Program-made: the position numbers and the translations under genes | The notes under the pieces: model-generated | The model's database searches: none | Seen by the model: only the letters and a program-made list of their open reading frames with translations | Told to the model about the DNA's origin: nothing | Assembly (NCBI GenBank): GCA_022703625.1 | Contig: JAKLDH010000013.1 | Coordinates: 1-35,125, forward strand | Direction of reading: 5' to 3' | DNA: 35,125 bases | Source: Cyanobacteriota bacterium | GTDB taxonomy: Bacteria > Cyanobacteriota > Vampirovibrionia > Gastranaerophilales > UBA9971 | In this document: one piece after another, positions 24,394 through 32,883 of the stretch | Position numbering within the stretch: the stretch's first letter is position 1 | Layout: each line of letters starts with the position of its first letter

Positions 24394-25902
24394 TTATCTT
24401 TTTATTTTTTTAAGAGCATTTTTAGCTTCTTCTTTGTCATCAAAATGGAATTTTTCGTGGTTAATAATTTGATAATCCTCATGTCCTTTACCCGCAAGTA
24501 TTATTACGTCTTCACTATGAGAATTCATTATTGCTTCTTCTATTGCGATTGATCTATCCGCTTCAACCACTATCTTTTTTGAATTTAGCTCTTTTATGCC
24601 GGTTAAAATGTCTGTTATGATTTGCTGAGGGTCTTCTGTTCTTGGATTATCCGAAGTAATTACGATTTTATCGCATAAATCTTCCGCTATTTTTCCCATT
24701 TGAGGACGTTTTGTAACATCTCTGTCGCCGCCGCAGCCGAATACGCAGATTAAATTCCCTTTAGGCGGCACAAGCTCCCGCGCTGCCTGCAATACATTTT
24801 CAAGTCCATTTGGAGTATGAGCGTAATCAACAATTACAAGCGGTTTTCTGGAAACCACTTCAAATCTTCCCGGGATTGCCTCAACGGATTCTACTGCATT
24901 TATGCATGTTTTAAGAGGAATTCCTTCTGCAATGCCCACGCTTATTGCGGTAAGAACATTATAAACATTAAACATTCCTGTAAGTTGAAGTTTTACTTTT
25001 GAATTTCCCAAAGGGGTTTTGCATAAAAAATTTGCTCCGTCTACTGAAAATTTTATGTTTTCAGCGGTAATATCGGCTTTATTGTCTATTCCATACGTTA
25101 AAATCTTGAAATTATCGATATTAGCGGGAATTAAATCCGGCAATTGTTTAAAATACTTGTCATCAACATTAATAACGGCGTATTTGCTTTTCTCCGGTTC
25201 TTTTTTAATAAAATTTAAAAGCTTTGTTTTTGCTTTAAAGTAATTATCCATTGTAATGTGGAAATCAAGGTGATCCTGTGTAAGGTTAGTGAACACAACG
25301 CCGGAAAATTCGCATCCCGCAACTCTATGCTGTTCCAAAGAGTGTGAACTGACTTCCATTACAACTTTTTTAATATTTTTATCGGCAAAACTTCTAAGAT
25401 TCTGTTGAAGTTCAGTTGCCTGCGGCGTTGTATGATCCGTTGAATCGTACTTATCCGCCGAAGAAAACCTGCTGCCAAGTGTGCCGATAAGAGCGCATGA
25501 CATGCCTGCTTTTTCAAAAACAGTTTCCACAAGATGAGTTACTGTGGTTTTTCCGTTGGTGCCGGTAACTCCAATTAAATCAAGCTCTTTTGAAGGATAA
25601 TTATAAAACAATGCTGATAATCTTGCCATTGCTAATTTTGTGTCTTTTACAACAATATAGGGGCAATTAATTTCTTTTGGCAGTTTTTTTTGGCTTATAA
25701 TTAATGAAGAACCTCTTTCTACAGCCTGTTTAGCAAATTCATGCCCGTTAGAATGTTCTCCTTGAATGCAAACAAAGATATAATCCTTTAATATTTTTCG
25801 AGAATCCTGTGATATACCTGTAAAATTTCTGTTATCAAGGATTACTGAATTAAAGAGTTCAATCGGTTCAAGCGAATCAATTATAGATTTTTCTATTTTC
25901 AC
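24394..25902 (-). CDS. murE: UDP-MurNAc-tripeptide synthetase, meso-DAP type
   Basis: The 502-residue MurE has the P-loop VTGTNGKTTVTHLVE, the SSHSLEQHRVAGCEF segment, and FGCGGDRDVTKRPQMG near the C-terminus. ITSDNPRTEDP carries DNPR, the motif of enzymes that add meso-diaminopimelate rather than lysine. It acts in the cytoplasm in peptidoglycan synthesis. The start is GTG, preceded by AAAGGG 8 nt upstream. No other mur genes are adjacent; the next gene is the Clp-N protein, an unusual neighbour. Confidence 0.95.
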   Translation of the reverse strand: MKIEKSIIDSLEPIELFNSVILDNRNFTGISQDSRKILKDYIFVCIQGEHSNGHEFAKQAVERGSSLIISQKKLPKEINCPYIVVKDTKLAMARLSALFYNYPSKELDLIGVTGTNGKTTVTHLVETVFEKAGMSCALIGTLGSRFSSADKYDSTDHTTPQATELQQNLRSFADKNIKKVVMEVSSHSLEQHRVAGCEFSGVVFTNLTQDHLDFHITMDNYFKAKTKLLNFIKKEPEKSKYAVINVDDKYFKQLPDLIPANIDNFKILTYGIDNKADITAENIKFSVDGANFLCKTPLGNSKVKLQLTGMFNVYNVLTAISVGIAEGIPLKTCINAVESVEAIPGRFEVVSRKPLVIVDYAHTPNGLENVLQAARELVPPKGNLICVFGCGGDRDVTKRPQMGKIAEDLCDKIVITSDNPRTEDPQQIITDILTGIKELNSKKIVVEADRSIAIEEAIMNSHSEDVIILAGKGHEDYQIINHEKFHFDDKEEAKNALKKIKR

Positions 25903-26035
25903 TAAAAAGCCCTTTCTAGCGGCAGTTAAAAATTTTTATTTATTTTAATATTATACCCAATTTTTATTATACTCAAATAAAAATAAATTTCGGCAATGTA
26001 AAGGAAAAATAACTACAGATAATATCAAGTCTGAC

Positions 26036-26064
26036 TTGGCGTAATCTATAAAATTGTATATATA
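26036..26064 (+). promoter_or_regulatory. possible ferredoxin promoter
   Basis: TTGGCG at 26036-26041 and TATATA at 26059-26064 are 17 nt apart, about 70 nt upstream of the ferredoxin start. The rest of the stretch from 25903 is AT-rich with no other feature. Confidence 0.4.
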
Positions 26065-26133
26065 GGGAATGATAAAAAAGAGAAACTTTAAGATAATAAA
26101 TTTGATTTTAATAAATTGAAAGGAAATATTAAT

Positions 26134-26313
26134 ATGAAAGTAGAAATTATACCGGGTTGTATTGCATGCGGAGCTTGTGTAGCTATAAACAGCGACGTTT
26201 TTGAACTTTCAGACACGATTCATGTTCATCAGGATAAGGTTTATGGCAATGAAGAAGATTGCTTAGCCGCAGCAGAAGCTTGTCCTGTAAATGTTATTAA
26301 AATAAAAGAATAA
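26134..26313 (+). CDS. [4Fe-4S] mono-cluster ferredoxin
   Basis: This 59-residue protein has a single cluster motif: C9, C12 and C15 in CIACGACV, and C50 in EACPVNVIK. In mono-cluster ferredoxins a further Cys pair usually forms a disulfide; here the first is replaced by Asn19 (VAINSDVF) while its partner C43 (EDCLAAAEACP) remains, leaving an unpaired Cys. It is a small electron carrier, perhaps for EtfAB or other flavoproteins, though no partner is adjacent. ATG at 26134 has AAAGGAAA 7-8 nt upstream; an in-frame TTG at 26116 is less likely. Confidence 0.92.
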   Translation: MKVEIIPGCIACGACVAINSDVFELSDTIHVHQDKVYGNEEDCLAAAEACPVNVIKIKE

Positions 26314-26317
26314 AAAT

Positions 26318-26445
26318 TATACTTATTTTAAAAAGTTTTCGTTAATTTGCTAAAAAGCTGATATTTATATCCCGAGCGCAGTATTGCTACGCTCGGGATA
26401 TAAAGTTTATAACCGGCGTTTAATTGTACAATCAGTATCATTCAG
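26318..26445 (+). repeat. R1-F: diverged R1 element
   Basis: The R1 left arm (aaaaagttttcgttaatttg, then ctaaaaagctgatattta) leads into a 15-bp hairpin with different arms: tttatatcccgagcg / cgctcgggatataaa, loop cagtattgcta (26364-26404). Hairpin 2 is missing; the right end reads near caatcagtat. It begins a few bases after the ferredoxin stop codon. Confidence 0.7.
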
Positions 26446-26466
26446 AAAAATTGAACTCAGGTGTAT

Positions 26467-26653
26467 TATATCAATCAATTTTAAAAACCGTTAAATAAAA
26501 AAGATGGTTTTTGTAAATCCTTAATTAGCAGGTGTTTTGCCAAAGGCAAAACACCTACCCTGCCCTTACTTAGCCCGCGCCGCCCTGCGGGCGGCACGGG
26601 CTGTAGATATTAGCTTTTTAATAAATTAACGAAAACTTATTTGGATTGGTATA
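26467..26653 (-). repeat. R1-G: full-length 187-bp R1 element
   Basis: In reverse orientation, with ends TATATCAATC and GATTGGTATA. Hairpin 2 (aggtgttttgcc) and hairpin 1 (agcccgcgccgccc, one mismatch) are both present. It lies just after R1-F in the same gap. The remaining 26654-26796 is AT-rich leader of the next gene. Confidence 0.92.
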
Positions 26654-26796
26654 ATTTTATTAAGAATTGTAAATAATATATATCTATTATATACTTTTTA
26701 CGCAATTTTTAAATATTATTTGTTTTTATATTTATGGAAATGTCAGATTATATGTTTAAAAAGTTTTTTACTGCTCTTCTGTAAGGAGGTTTTAAT

Positions 26797-28089
26797 TTGG
26801 GTATTAGTATTTCAAGCCTGCAAAGCGTTCAGGACTTAAATATACAAAACAGGGATAATGAAATAAAAATTGTAGAAAAACTTGAAGCTGAAAAAGTTAC
26901 TGCTGAAGATGAATCCTTGGAATTAACAGCTTCCATTCTTTTATGCAATCAAAAAATTTCAAATACCGAAAATAAAGTTCAAACAATTTTTGCTAAAGCT
27001 GAGTTAAAAGCTTCTGTTGCGGAAAATCAAATTTCTGATTTAGTTGAACAAAAAGTCAAAAGAGCTTTTAATAAAGCGCAAGACGGCGAAGAAAACTTTG
27101 AAACCCTAATTAGTAATGAATTTTCGGGACTTATTGTTTCAAATTATTTTTCAGAGGCAACTTTTACTCTCTCCGAAACTGATATTTATCTGTCGGAAAT
27201 CTCCGGTATGCTTTCTTTTATAGGCGAACTCGGCATTAAAATAACTGACTGCAAGGGGAAATTAAGCTCTATTACCTCGCAGATCGCCACCAGCTTGGGA
27301 AGCATTACAACTTATAATAAAGCTATCGATGATACTCAATTATCAATTAATTCATTAAGAGAACAGGAAAGAGCGGCTCAAATTGTCGCCGGCGCTTCTT
27401 TTGATCCTTATGAAACGCAGATAGACAATGAAAATTATATTTTTATAAAAGATATAAATCAAAATCTTATAGCTGATGATAAAACAGAAATTTTAGGAAT
27501 AAGCGATACTCTGGACAATAGATTTGCTGAAATGAGAAGTCTGGATAGTAATGAAGACAATAAAGTGTCTAAAGATGAATTAGTTTCTGCGGATGTAAAA
27601 TTAATGAAAGTCAATTCTTCGGGTCAATTAACATATAAATCTTTAGATATGAATAAATTTGAAGAAATTGATCTTGATTCCTTCGAGGAAATAAATGCCG
27701 GAGATTATGCAGGCGCTTTTGACGTTAAATTGGCGGATAAAACGACTGCTGACGCAACAGTTTCCTTTAAAGACGACAATTATTTCGACAAATTATTCAG
27801 CGGAAGCGGTGAGGATTTTGATTCGAATAAAATTTGCGAACAAACACTTAAGAGAATTAATGAATTAAGTGTGGAAAAAATTGGAATCAGCCAGGATATA
27901 TTTAAATCTCAGGTAGATAAAAATAATGATGTTACTATAGCGAAGGAAGTCAGCAATAGTGATATAGAAATTAAAGACGAAAAAGTTTTATCAAAAGCCG
28001 AACCGGAAGAAAAAGAGCTTGACTCAGTACAAGCAGAATCCGACTCCTCAATCGGCGCAAGCCCAATGTTAATTAAACAATCCGCATAA
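26797..28089 (+). CDS. hypothetical protein with EF-hand-like loop, 430 residues
   Basis: I do not recognise this acidic protein. The N-terminal half is helical with heptad-like stretches, probably coiled coil (about residues 10-85 and 130-190). Residues 250-261 (DSNEDNKVSKDE) match a 12-residue EF-hand calcium loop, with similar acidic runs nearby (DLDSFEEINAGDYAG). The last 60 residues are charged and likely disordered. There is no signal peptide and no Cys-rich region. The start is TTG with AAGGAGG 7 nt upstream. It sits between repeats, upstream of the SLH protein on the same strand. An export route or cell-surface role is possible but not shown. Confidence 0.75.
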   Translation: MGISISSLQSVQDLNIQNRDNEIKIVEKLEAEKVTAEDESLELTASILLCNQKISNTENKVQTIFAKAELKASVAENQISDLVEQKVKRAFNKAQDGEENFETLISNEFSGLIVSNYFSEATFTLSETDIYLSEISGMLSFIGELGIKITDCKGKLSSITSQIATSLGSITTYNKAIDDTQLSINSLREQERAAQIVAGASFDPYETQIDNENYIFIKDINQNLIADDKTEILGISDTLDNRFAEMRSLDSNEDNKVSKDELVSADVKLMKVNSSGQLTYKSLDMNKFEEIDLDSFEEINAGDYAGAFDVKLADKTTADATVSFKDDNYFDKLFSGSGEDFDSNKICEQTLKRINELSVEKIGISQDIFKSQVDKNNDVTIAKEVSNSDIEIKDEKVLSKAEPEEKELDSVQAESDSSIGASPMLIKQSA

Positions 28090-28131
28090 AAAAAATTAAA
28101 ATTTAATTTACATTCATTGAATAAACATACT

Positions 28132-28318
28132 TATACTAATCATTAAAAGAAACCGATAAATAAAAAAGATGGTTTTTGTAGCTCCTTAATTAGCGGGAGT
28201 TTCGGCTTCGCCGAAACTCCCGCTATACCCTTACCTAGCCCGCGCCGCCCGCAGGGCGGCGCGGGCTATAGATATTAGCTTTTTAATAAATTAACGAAAA
28301 CTTATTTGGATTGGTATA
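28132..28318 (-). repeat. R1-H: full-length 187-bp R1 element
   Basis: In reverse orientation, with ends TATACTAATC and GATTGGTATA. Hairpin 2 is gcgggagtttcggc, with its loop inverted relative to R1-A; hairpin 1 is agcccgcgccgccc. Confidence 0.93.
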
Positions 28319-28714
28319 ATTAAACTTTATGTTATTTAAACTTTAATTTTTATAATTAAAACGGCTATAAAGACTTGCCATATATTACTAACGACTAAAT
28401 TTAAAAAATCATTTATATAATTACCTTAAAGAATAAGATGATTCGGCAATGAATATGTAATGAATAAGGATTAATAATTTAAACAGTAGAAATAATTTTT
28501 TAAATTGGGAAAAATTATTTGCTAATAAATGAAGATCAATATTTAAATAAAGAAATCCTGTGAATTTAATATGTAATTTAGGTGAACTTAAAAACTGCTG
28601 ATTGTAAATAAATGTTGGAGGGAAAAATATAAATCAACAGTTTAAAAAAAACACATATTAAAATTTTGAAGCGGATACTTCTTTAATTTAGTTTTAGATG
28701 TTAAGGAGGTTTTT
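28319..28714 (+). other. AT-rich leader of the SLH gene
   Basis: About 395 nt without a convincing gene. It may hold the SLH promoter and a long leader. A GGAGGGAAAAAT near 28617 precedes only a six-codon frame. I saw no clear -35/-10 pair or riboswitch. Confidence 0.35.
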
Positions 28715-31036
28715 ATGAATTTAAGAAAATTATCTATTGCAGCCACATTGTCAATTGGAATTATGACATTCGGCGGCATTGCAAAAGCTGACCAAACCGG
28801 CGCGGCATGCCCTATTTGTCCGCCGCAAAAACGAATAGTGAAACCGGCTCCTGTCCCGACTCAGGAATTTCTTCCTGAACCAAGCGCAGTATGCCCTGAA
28901 CCATGCCCGCCCACAACAGGCATGGCATGCCCTGTTCCGGTAGTTCCGATCGCTATTCCGCAAACAACAACTTTAAACGAAGTGTTTTCTCCGTTAGTTG
29001 CAGCCCCTGCATGCCCTAACGGCGCAGTTATGTCGCAGGCGCCTATCGGCGGATATCTTCCAAATTGCGCTCCAAACGCTAAAGTAGTTAAAAGACAAGC
29101 TTTCGCATTTCCTGATATTGGAAGCGCAAGCGTAGTAATTCCTATGGGCGAAAGACTTGTTCAAATTGGCGGCGAAGAAGAAGCTCTTGCCATAAATGGA
29201 GCATCGCCTTGCGGAATTGCGCTTGTTCCACAAGGAGGAGCTCTTGGAATTGTTCCTCAATCATTAGGCGGAGCCGCTCCTTTAACTCCAGGATGCTTTA
29301 CACAAGTTACTCAAGGAATGAAAATTGATAGATGCAAAATACCCGGCGCAACAAATATACTTCAATCCGCGCTTTGTAATCCTTGCAATCCGTGCGCTTC
29401 TATGGGAGCCGCCGCTCCAATTATGCCCGTAAATCCGTGCGACCCATGCAATCCTTGCGCGCCTATGGGTGGAGCCGCTCCAATTGTTCCCGTAAATCCA
29501 TGTGATCCGTGCAATCCTTGCTCGCCTTTCTTAACAGGTCCAACAGGCAGCGCATGTCCTGTAAATCCGTGCGATCCATGTAATCCTTGCGCTCCTACAG
29601 GCTTTGCCGCTCCTATGAGCATGTTGCCTACAGGCGCAGCGGCTCAATTAGGCGTATTCCCAAGATCAATCCAAACATCAAGCGGTATTCAAATTCAAAA
29701 AACATCTCTGGTTCCTGTTCTGACTCAGGCGCCTATAGGAGCGGCTTGTCCTGTATCAAGCCAGTTCCCTGACGTAAGCAATAATATGATCGCAGGATGT
29801 GATATCAATAAACTTGCTTCACAAGGTATTCTTGCAGGTTATCCTGACCGTTCTTACAAGCCAAATCTTCCTATTATGCGGGATGAAATGGCAAGCGCGC
29901 TGGTATCAGCTCTTGAACTCGAAAATGTTCCTGATTTTCAGCAACAAATATTCAAGGATGTTCCTAATAAACACTGGGCAAACAGTGATGTTGACAAAGC
30001 TTACAATAGAGGCTTAATGGCAGGCTTCCCAAACAATATGTTTAAACCTGATATGCCTGTTTCAAGAGCTGAAGCTTTAAGCACACTGGCAAAAGCCATT
30101 CCCGGAGAAATTTCCAGCGCTGACGCGCAAAATATTTTAAACAGTTATTCTGACGCTAATGAGCTTGCAGGCTGGGCGGCAATCCCTGTGGCGGAAGCTC
30201 TTAACGCCGGACTTATCTGTAATCTGCCAAATAGCGATCAAATCAGACCTAATGACAGCGCTTCAAGAGCAGAAGTTGCGTCAATGCTTAAACAACTAAG
30301 AGATAAACTTGGTCTTGAGCCTGCTGTACAGCCAACTACCGGAGCAGCTGCCGCAATACAGCCTCAAATCGTTACAACTACTATTCCTACATTGAAATTA
30401 AAATTTGAAGATATAATTTCAGCCAGAACCAGTGAAGTTGGTGACAGATTTGTCGCAAAAACTACAGAAGCAGTAAGCATAGACGGCGCTTTCCATCCGG
30501 CAGGAACTAACGTATACGGCAAAGTTGCAGAAGTCATAAGACCCGGAATCGGACAAGCAGGCGCAATCAGAGTAGATTTCCTTTCAATGGGCAATGACGC
30601 CTGCAAAACAACGCTTCCTAAAGAAGTTCTTTCAGCGACAGTCGTATGCGAAGATAATCCTAATATTGTCGGCAGATTAGCCGCATGGCCATTCAGCTGG
30701 CCCGGAAAAGTTGCCGGTATCGCCGGCAGAACAGTAGGCGGAACAGCTATTGTTGCCGCAAACACTGTGGAATATTTCCTGACTAACATTGGTAACGGAA
30801 ATAATGAACTCTTTAACGGAAAATTAGCCGCGGCTGGCAGAAGCTATTTTATGGCGGGACAAGATGTATTTGTAGGCGTTTTTGACACTGCAAAAACCGC
30901 ATTAAGTGGAACTGTCGGCATACTCAAGGAGTCAGGCGATGAAATCGCTTATGTTATAAAACCTGACGGATCAAGAGTAGCGCAAATTAACCCTAACGAA
31001 GTTCTATCCATCGCATTTGCCACAAATTGTCAGTAA
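28715..31036 (+). CDS. secreted SLH-domain protein with Cys/Pro repeats
   Basis: This 773-residue protein has a Sec signal peptide (residues 1-25, ending GGIAKA). A Pro- and Cys-rich region follows, and about residues 220-300 carry repeats of [11 protein letters not shown] separated by GGAAPIVPV. Three SLH motifs lie at about 349-400, 412-460 and 475-530 ([33 protein letters not shown]), each with the [17 protein letters not shown] or [11 protein letters not shown] ending. The C-terminal domain (about 559-773) has a beta-rich start and a hydrophobic middle. SLH domains bind cell-wall polymers. The Cys pairs are probably oxidised in the cell surface. Strong TTAAGGAGG site before ATG. The rest has no family I recognise. 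Confidence 0.88.
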   Translation: MNLRKLSIAATLSIGIMTFGGIAKADQTGAACPICPPQKRIVKPAPVPTQEFLPEPSAVCPEPCPPTTGMACPVPVVPIAIPQTTTLNEVFSPLVAAPACPNGAVMSQAPIGGYLPNCAPNAKVVKRQAFAFPDIGSASVVIPMGERLVQIGGEEEALAINGASPCGIALVPQGGALGIVPQSLGGAAPLTPGCFTQVTQGMKIDRCKIPGATNILQSALCNPCNPCASMGAAAPIMPVNPCDPCNPCAPMGGAAPIVPVNPCDPCNPCSPFLTGPTGSACPVNPCDPCNPCAPTGFAAPMSMLPTGAAAQLGVFPRSIQTSSGIQIQKTSLVPVLTQAPIGAACPVSSQFPDVSNNMIAGCDINKLASQGILAGYPDRSYKPNLPIMRDEMASALVSALELENVPDFQQQIFKDVPNKHWANSDVDKAYNRGLMAGFPNNMFKPDMPVSRAEALSTLAKAIPGEISSADAQNILNSYSDANELAGWAAIPVAEALNAGLICNLPNSDQIRPNDSASRAEVASMLKQLRDKLGLEPAVQPTTGAAAAIQPQIVTTTIPTLKLKFEDIISARTSEVGDRFVAKTTEAVSIDGAFHPAGTNVYGKVAEVIRPGIGQAGAIRVDFLSMGNDACKTTLPKEVLSATVVCEDNPNIVGRLAAWPFSWPGKVAGIAGRTVGGTAIVAANTVEYFLTNIGNGNNELFNGKLAAAGRSYFMAGQDVFVGVFDTAKTALSGTVGILKESGDEIAYVIKPDGSRVAQINPNEVLSIAFATNCQ

Positions 31037-31073
31037 TCAATAAACCAAATAAACTTTTATTTTAAGTTGAAAG

Positions 31074-31104
31074 TAGGGCGGAAAGAAATTTCCGCCCTAT
31101 TTGG
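31074..31104 (+). terminator. terminator after the SLH gene
   Basis: An 11-bp perfect stem, tagggcggaaa / tttccgcccta, with a GAAA loop, followed by a short T-run (tttgg). It lies 38 nt after the stop codon. Confidence 0.75.
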
Positions 31105-31141
31105 TTCATCGTGTTTTTTTGTGAAATTCAATGCCAATAAG

Positions 31142-31215
31142 CGTGGAGTTGTCATTGCGAGGCATAAAATTAGGCGTATAAACGGTTAACCTGTTCCGAA
31201 GCAATCTTCCATTTG
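31142..31215. repeat. R7-like dispersed repeat fragment
   Basis: gtcattgcgaggc and ccgaagcaatcttcc are the usual halves of a common dispersed intergenic repeat; the pairing between them is poor here, so it appears decayed. Confidence 0.4.
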
Positions 31216-31227
31216 TGAATTTTATCT

Positions 31228-31397
31228 AACTCGAATTGCTAAATAAATAATTTTATATTTGACGTAGCGGCTGGCTTCGCCAGCCGCTACGTCTTCTTAA
31301 GGACATGCGGCTCGCAGGCTTTGCCTGCGAGCCGCATAAAAAATTAAAATAGAATTTCAAGCTATTTCAGCGTTTCGGGTAATTAGCAATTCGAGTT
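31228..31397 (+). repeat. R3-f: full-length 170-bp R3 element
   Basis: Ends are aactcgaattgctaaa and attagcaattcgagtt, flanked by a perfect atct on both sides (31224-31227 and 31398-31401). Both hairpins are present; hairpin 1 has gacgtagcggctgg paired with ccagccgctacgtc. Confidence 0.93.
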
Positions 31398-31458
31398 ATC
31401 TAAAATTCATCAATAAAAAAAATTGGTATAAAAAATTTAAAACGAAATTAAATGTTTT

Positions 31459-31846
31459 TATACCAATCAAAATAAGTTTTCGTTAATTTGTTAAAAAGCT
31501 GACATCTACAGCCCGCGCCGCCCTGCGGGCGGCGCGGGCTGAGTAAGGGTATAGCGGGAGTTTTGCCTTTGGCAAAACTCCCGCAAATTAAGGATTTATA
31601 CCAAGTTGCAATCAAAAGAGTATTATTTTTTGATAAGGGTTTTGCCGGCGTAGCCGGCAAAACCCTTATCAACTCTTCTTCCCCTCCCTGAAGGGAGGGG
31701 GTAGGGGGAGGGTGATTTCATACTACATTGATTGCAACTTGGTATAAGGGCATTGCGGGAGTTTTGCCAAAGGCAAAACTCCCGCAAATTAAGGATTTAC
31801 AAAAATCATCTTTTTCATTTGCCGATTTCTTTTTAATCTCACTTTA
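31459..31846 (+). repeat. R1-I: R1 element with nested R2-d and doubled hairpin 2
   Basis: A complete R1 left side and both hairpins lead to 31598. R2-d follows, then a second copy of the hairpin 2 region (taagggcattgcgggagttt, 31745 on) and the normal right arm. The two copies of hairpin 2 have opposite loops (ttt and aaa). The R2-d flanks differ (TTA left, TAA right). Confidence 0.88.
31599..31744 (+). repeat. R2-d: 146-bp R2 element nested in R1-I
   Basis: R2 ends TACCAAGTTG and CAACTTGGTA. Its first hairpin loop reads gta, where R2-a in the same orientation reads tac. Unlike the other R2 copies, its flanking 3-mers are not identical. Confidence 0.92.
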
Positions 31847-31863
31847 AGAAAATTCTTTTATTT

Positions 31864-32823
31864 TTAGAGGAGCGCCGTTGTATAATTTTTCAAAGCGTTG
31901 TTTATTGTATTTATCATGTTGTTTCTTATTTGTTTAGGATAAAGAACTTCACAGTTTTCGCCATATTTAAGAAGCCTCTTTAAAAGCGTTTCGATATCAT
32001 CACAATATGCGGTTACCGTTAATTCATGACTTTTAAGGCTAGGAACAGTAATTTTTTCCCCTTCATAAGGTCTATAGGTTTTTGCCAATTTTCCTTTTAA
32101 CTTAAAAATTACTGAACATAAAACTTGTTTTTCTCCTGAAATAGAAGGAAGCTGTTTTATATAGCTAATATAATCTATTTTTAAACAGTTCATTTGATTT
32201 GAAATAAGATCACAGTAAATTATCGCAACCTCATTTATTTTGTATTTTAATTTTAGAAGTTTAACAATTATAAGCTTTTCTTTTTCTTCTTCAGGGAGTT
32301 TATATTTTATTTCCACGTTTTGGTTTTCATTTAAGTATTGTTCAATTTTTTTAATCAAATCAGATTGATTTTTAAATTTATTTAAAATTTGTTCATCCTT
32401 TTTTTCCTGAATAGTAATTTGTTCATTTAATTTTTCAATCTGTTTTTTACACATATATCTTTTTATTTTTTCAAGAAATGAATAATAATTTTTTATATGC
32501 TTATTTTGCTGGAAACCCTCGGCATAACTTTTTAAAAGAACCAGTGTCCTAATTTCTTCATCAGAAAAATCAATTAAAACAGGAGCTTTGTTTAATTCAT
32601 AACAATAATTATTAGAAGCTGACGGTCTGCTTATGTCATATCCCGCAAGCCTTAGTGTGCTTATATATTTTAAAATCACATCTTTGGAGAAAATTCTCTC
32701 AACATCAGGATCATCTAAAAAAAGTTCATTAAGTTCATCGGCATTTTTGTTCTTCTCATTTAATTTTTGAAGAAGCAAAAGAACCCTATATGCTGTTGAA
32801 CTTATTTTTAGCCGTTTTTCCAT
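31864..32823 (-). CDS. WYL-type transcriptional regulator
   Basis: The 319-residue protein has an N-terminal winged-helix region (about 1-80: TAYRVLLLLQKLNEKN, FSKDVILKYISTLRLAGY), a helical middle rich in Lys and Glu, and a C-terminal beta-rich domain. Its WYL motif is poorly kept: the equivalent stretch reads NEVAIIYCDLISNQMNCLKIDYI. It resembles the upstream gene in size, layout and N-terminus (STLRLAGYDISRP vs NTLRILGCEITRP), so the two are paralogues. Probably a ligand-sensing repressor or activator in the cytoplasm. GGAAACGAG precedes the ATG. It follows its paralogue by 60 nt. Confidence 0.75.
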   Translation of the reverse strand: MEKRLKISSTAYRVLLLLQKLNEKNKNADELNELFLDDPDVERIFSKDVILKYISTLRLAGYDISRPSASNNYCYELNKAPVLIDFSDEEIRTLVLLKSYAEGFQQNKHIKNYYSFLEKIKRYMCKKQIEKLNEQITIQEKKDEQILNKFKNQSDLIKKIEQYLNENQNVEIKYKLPEEEKEKLIIVKLLKLKYKINEVAIIYCDLISNQMNCLKIDYISYIKQLPSISGEKQVLCSVIFKLKGKLAKTYRPYEGEKITVPSLKSHELTVTAYCDDIETLLKRLLKYGENCEVLYPKQIRNNMINTINNALKNYTTALL

Positions 32824-32883
32824 CTCGTTTCCGCTATACGCTATATTCCATAAATATTATTATACATATTATTTTATCAAATA

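Noticed and set aside
29362-29622. Minus-strand frame with [10 protein letters not shown] repeats
   Set aside because: It is the antisense shadow of the NPCDPCNPC repeats in the SLH gene.
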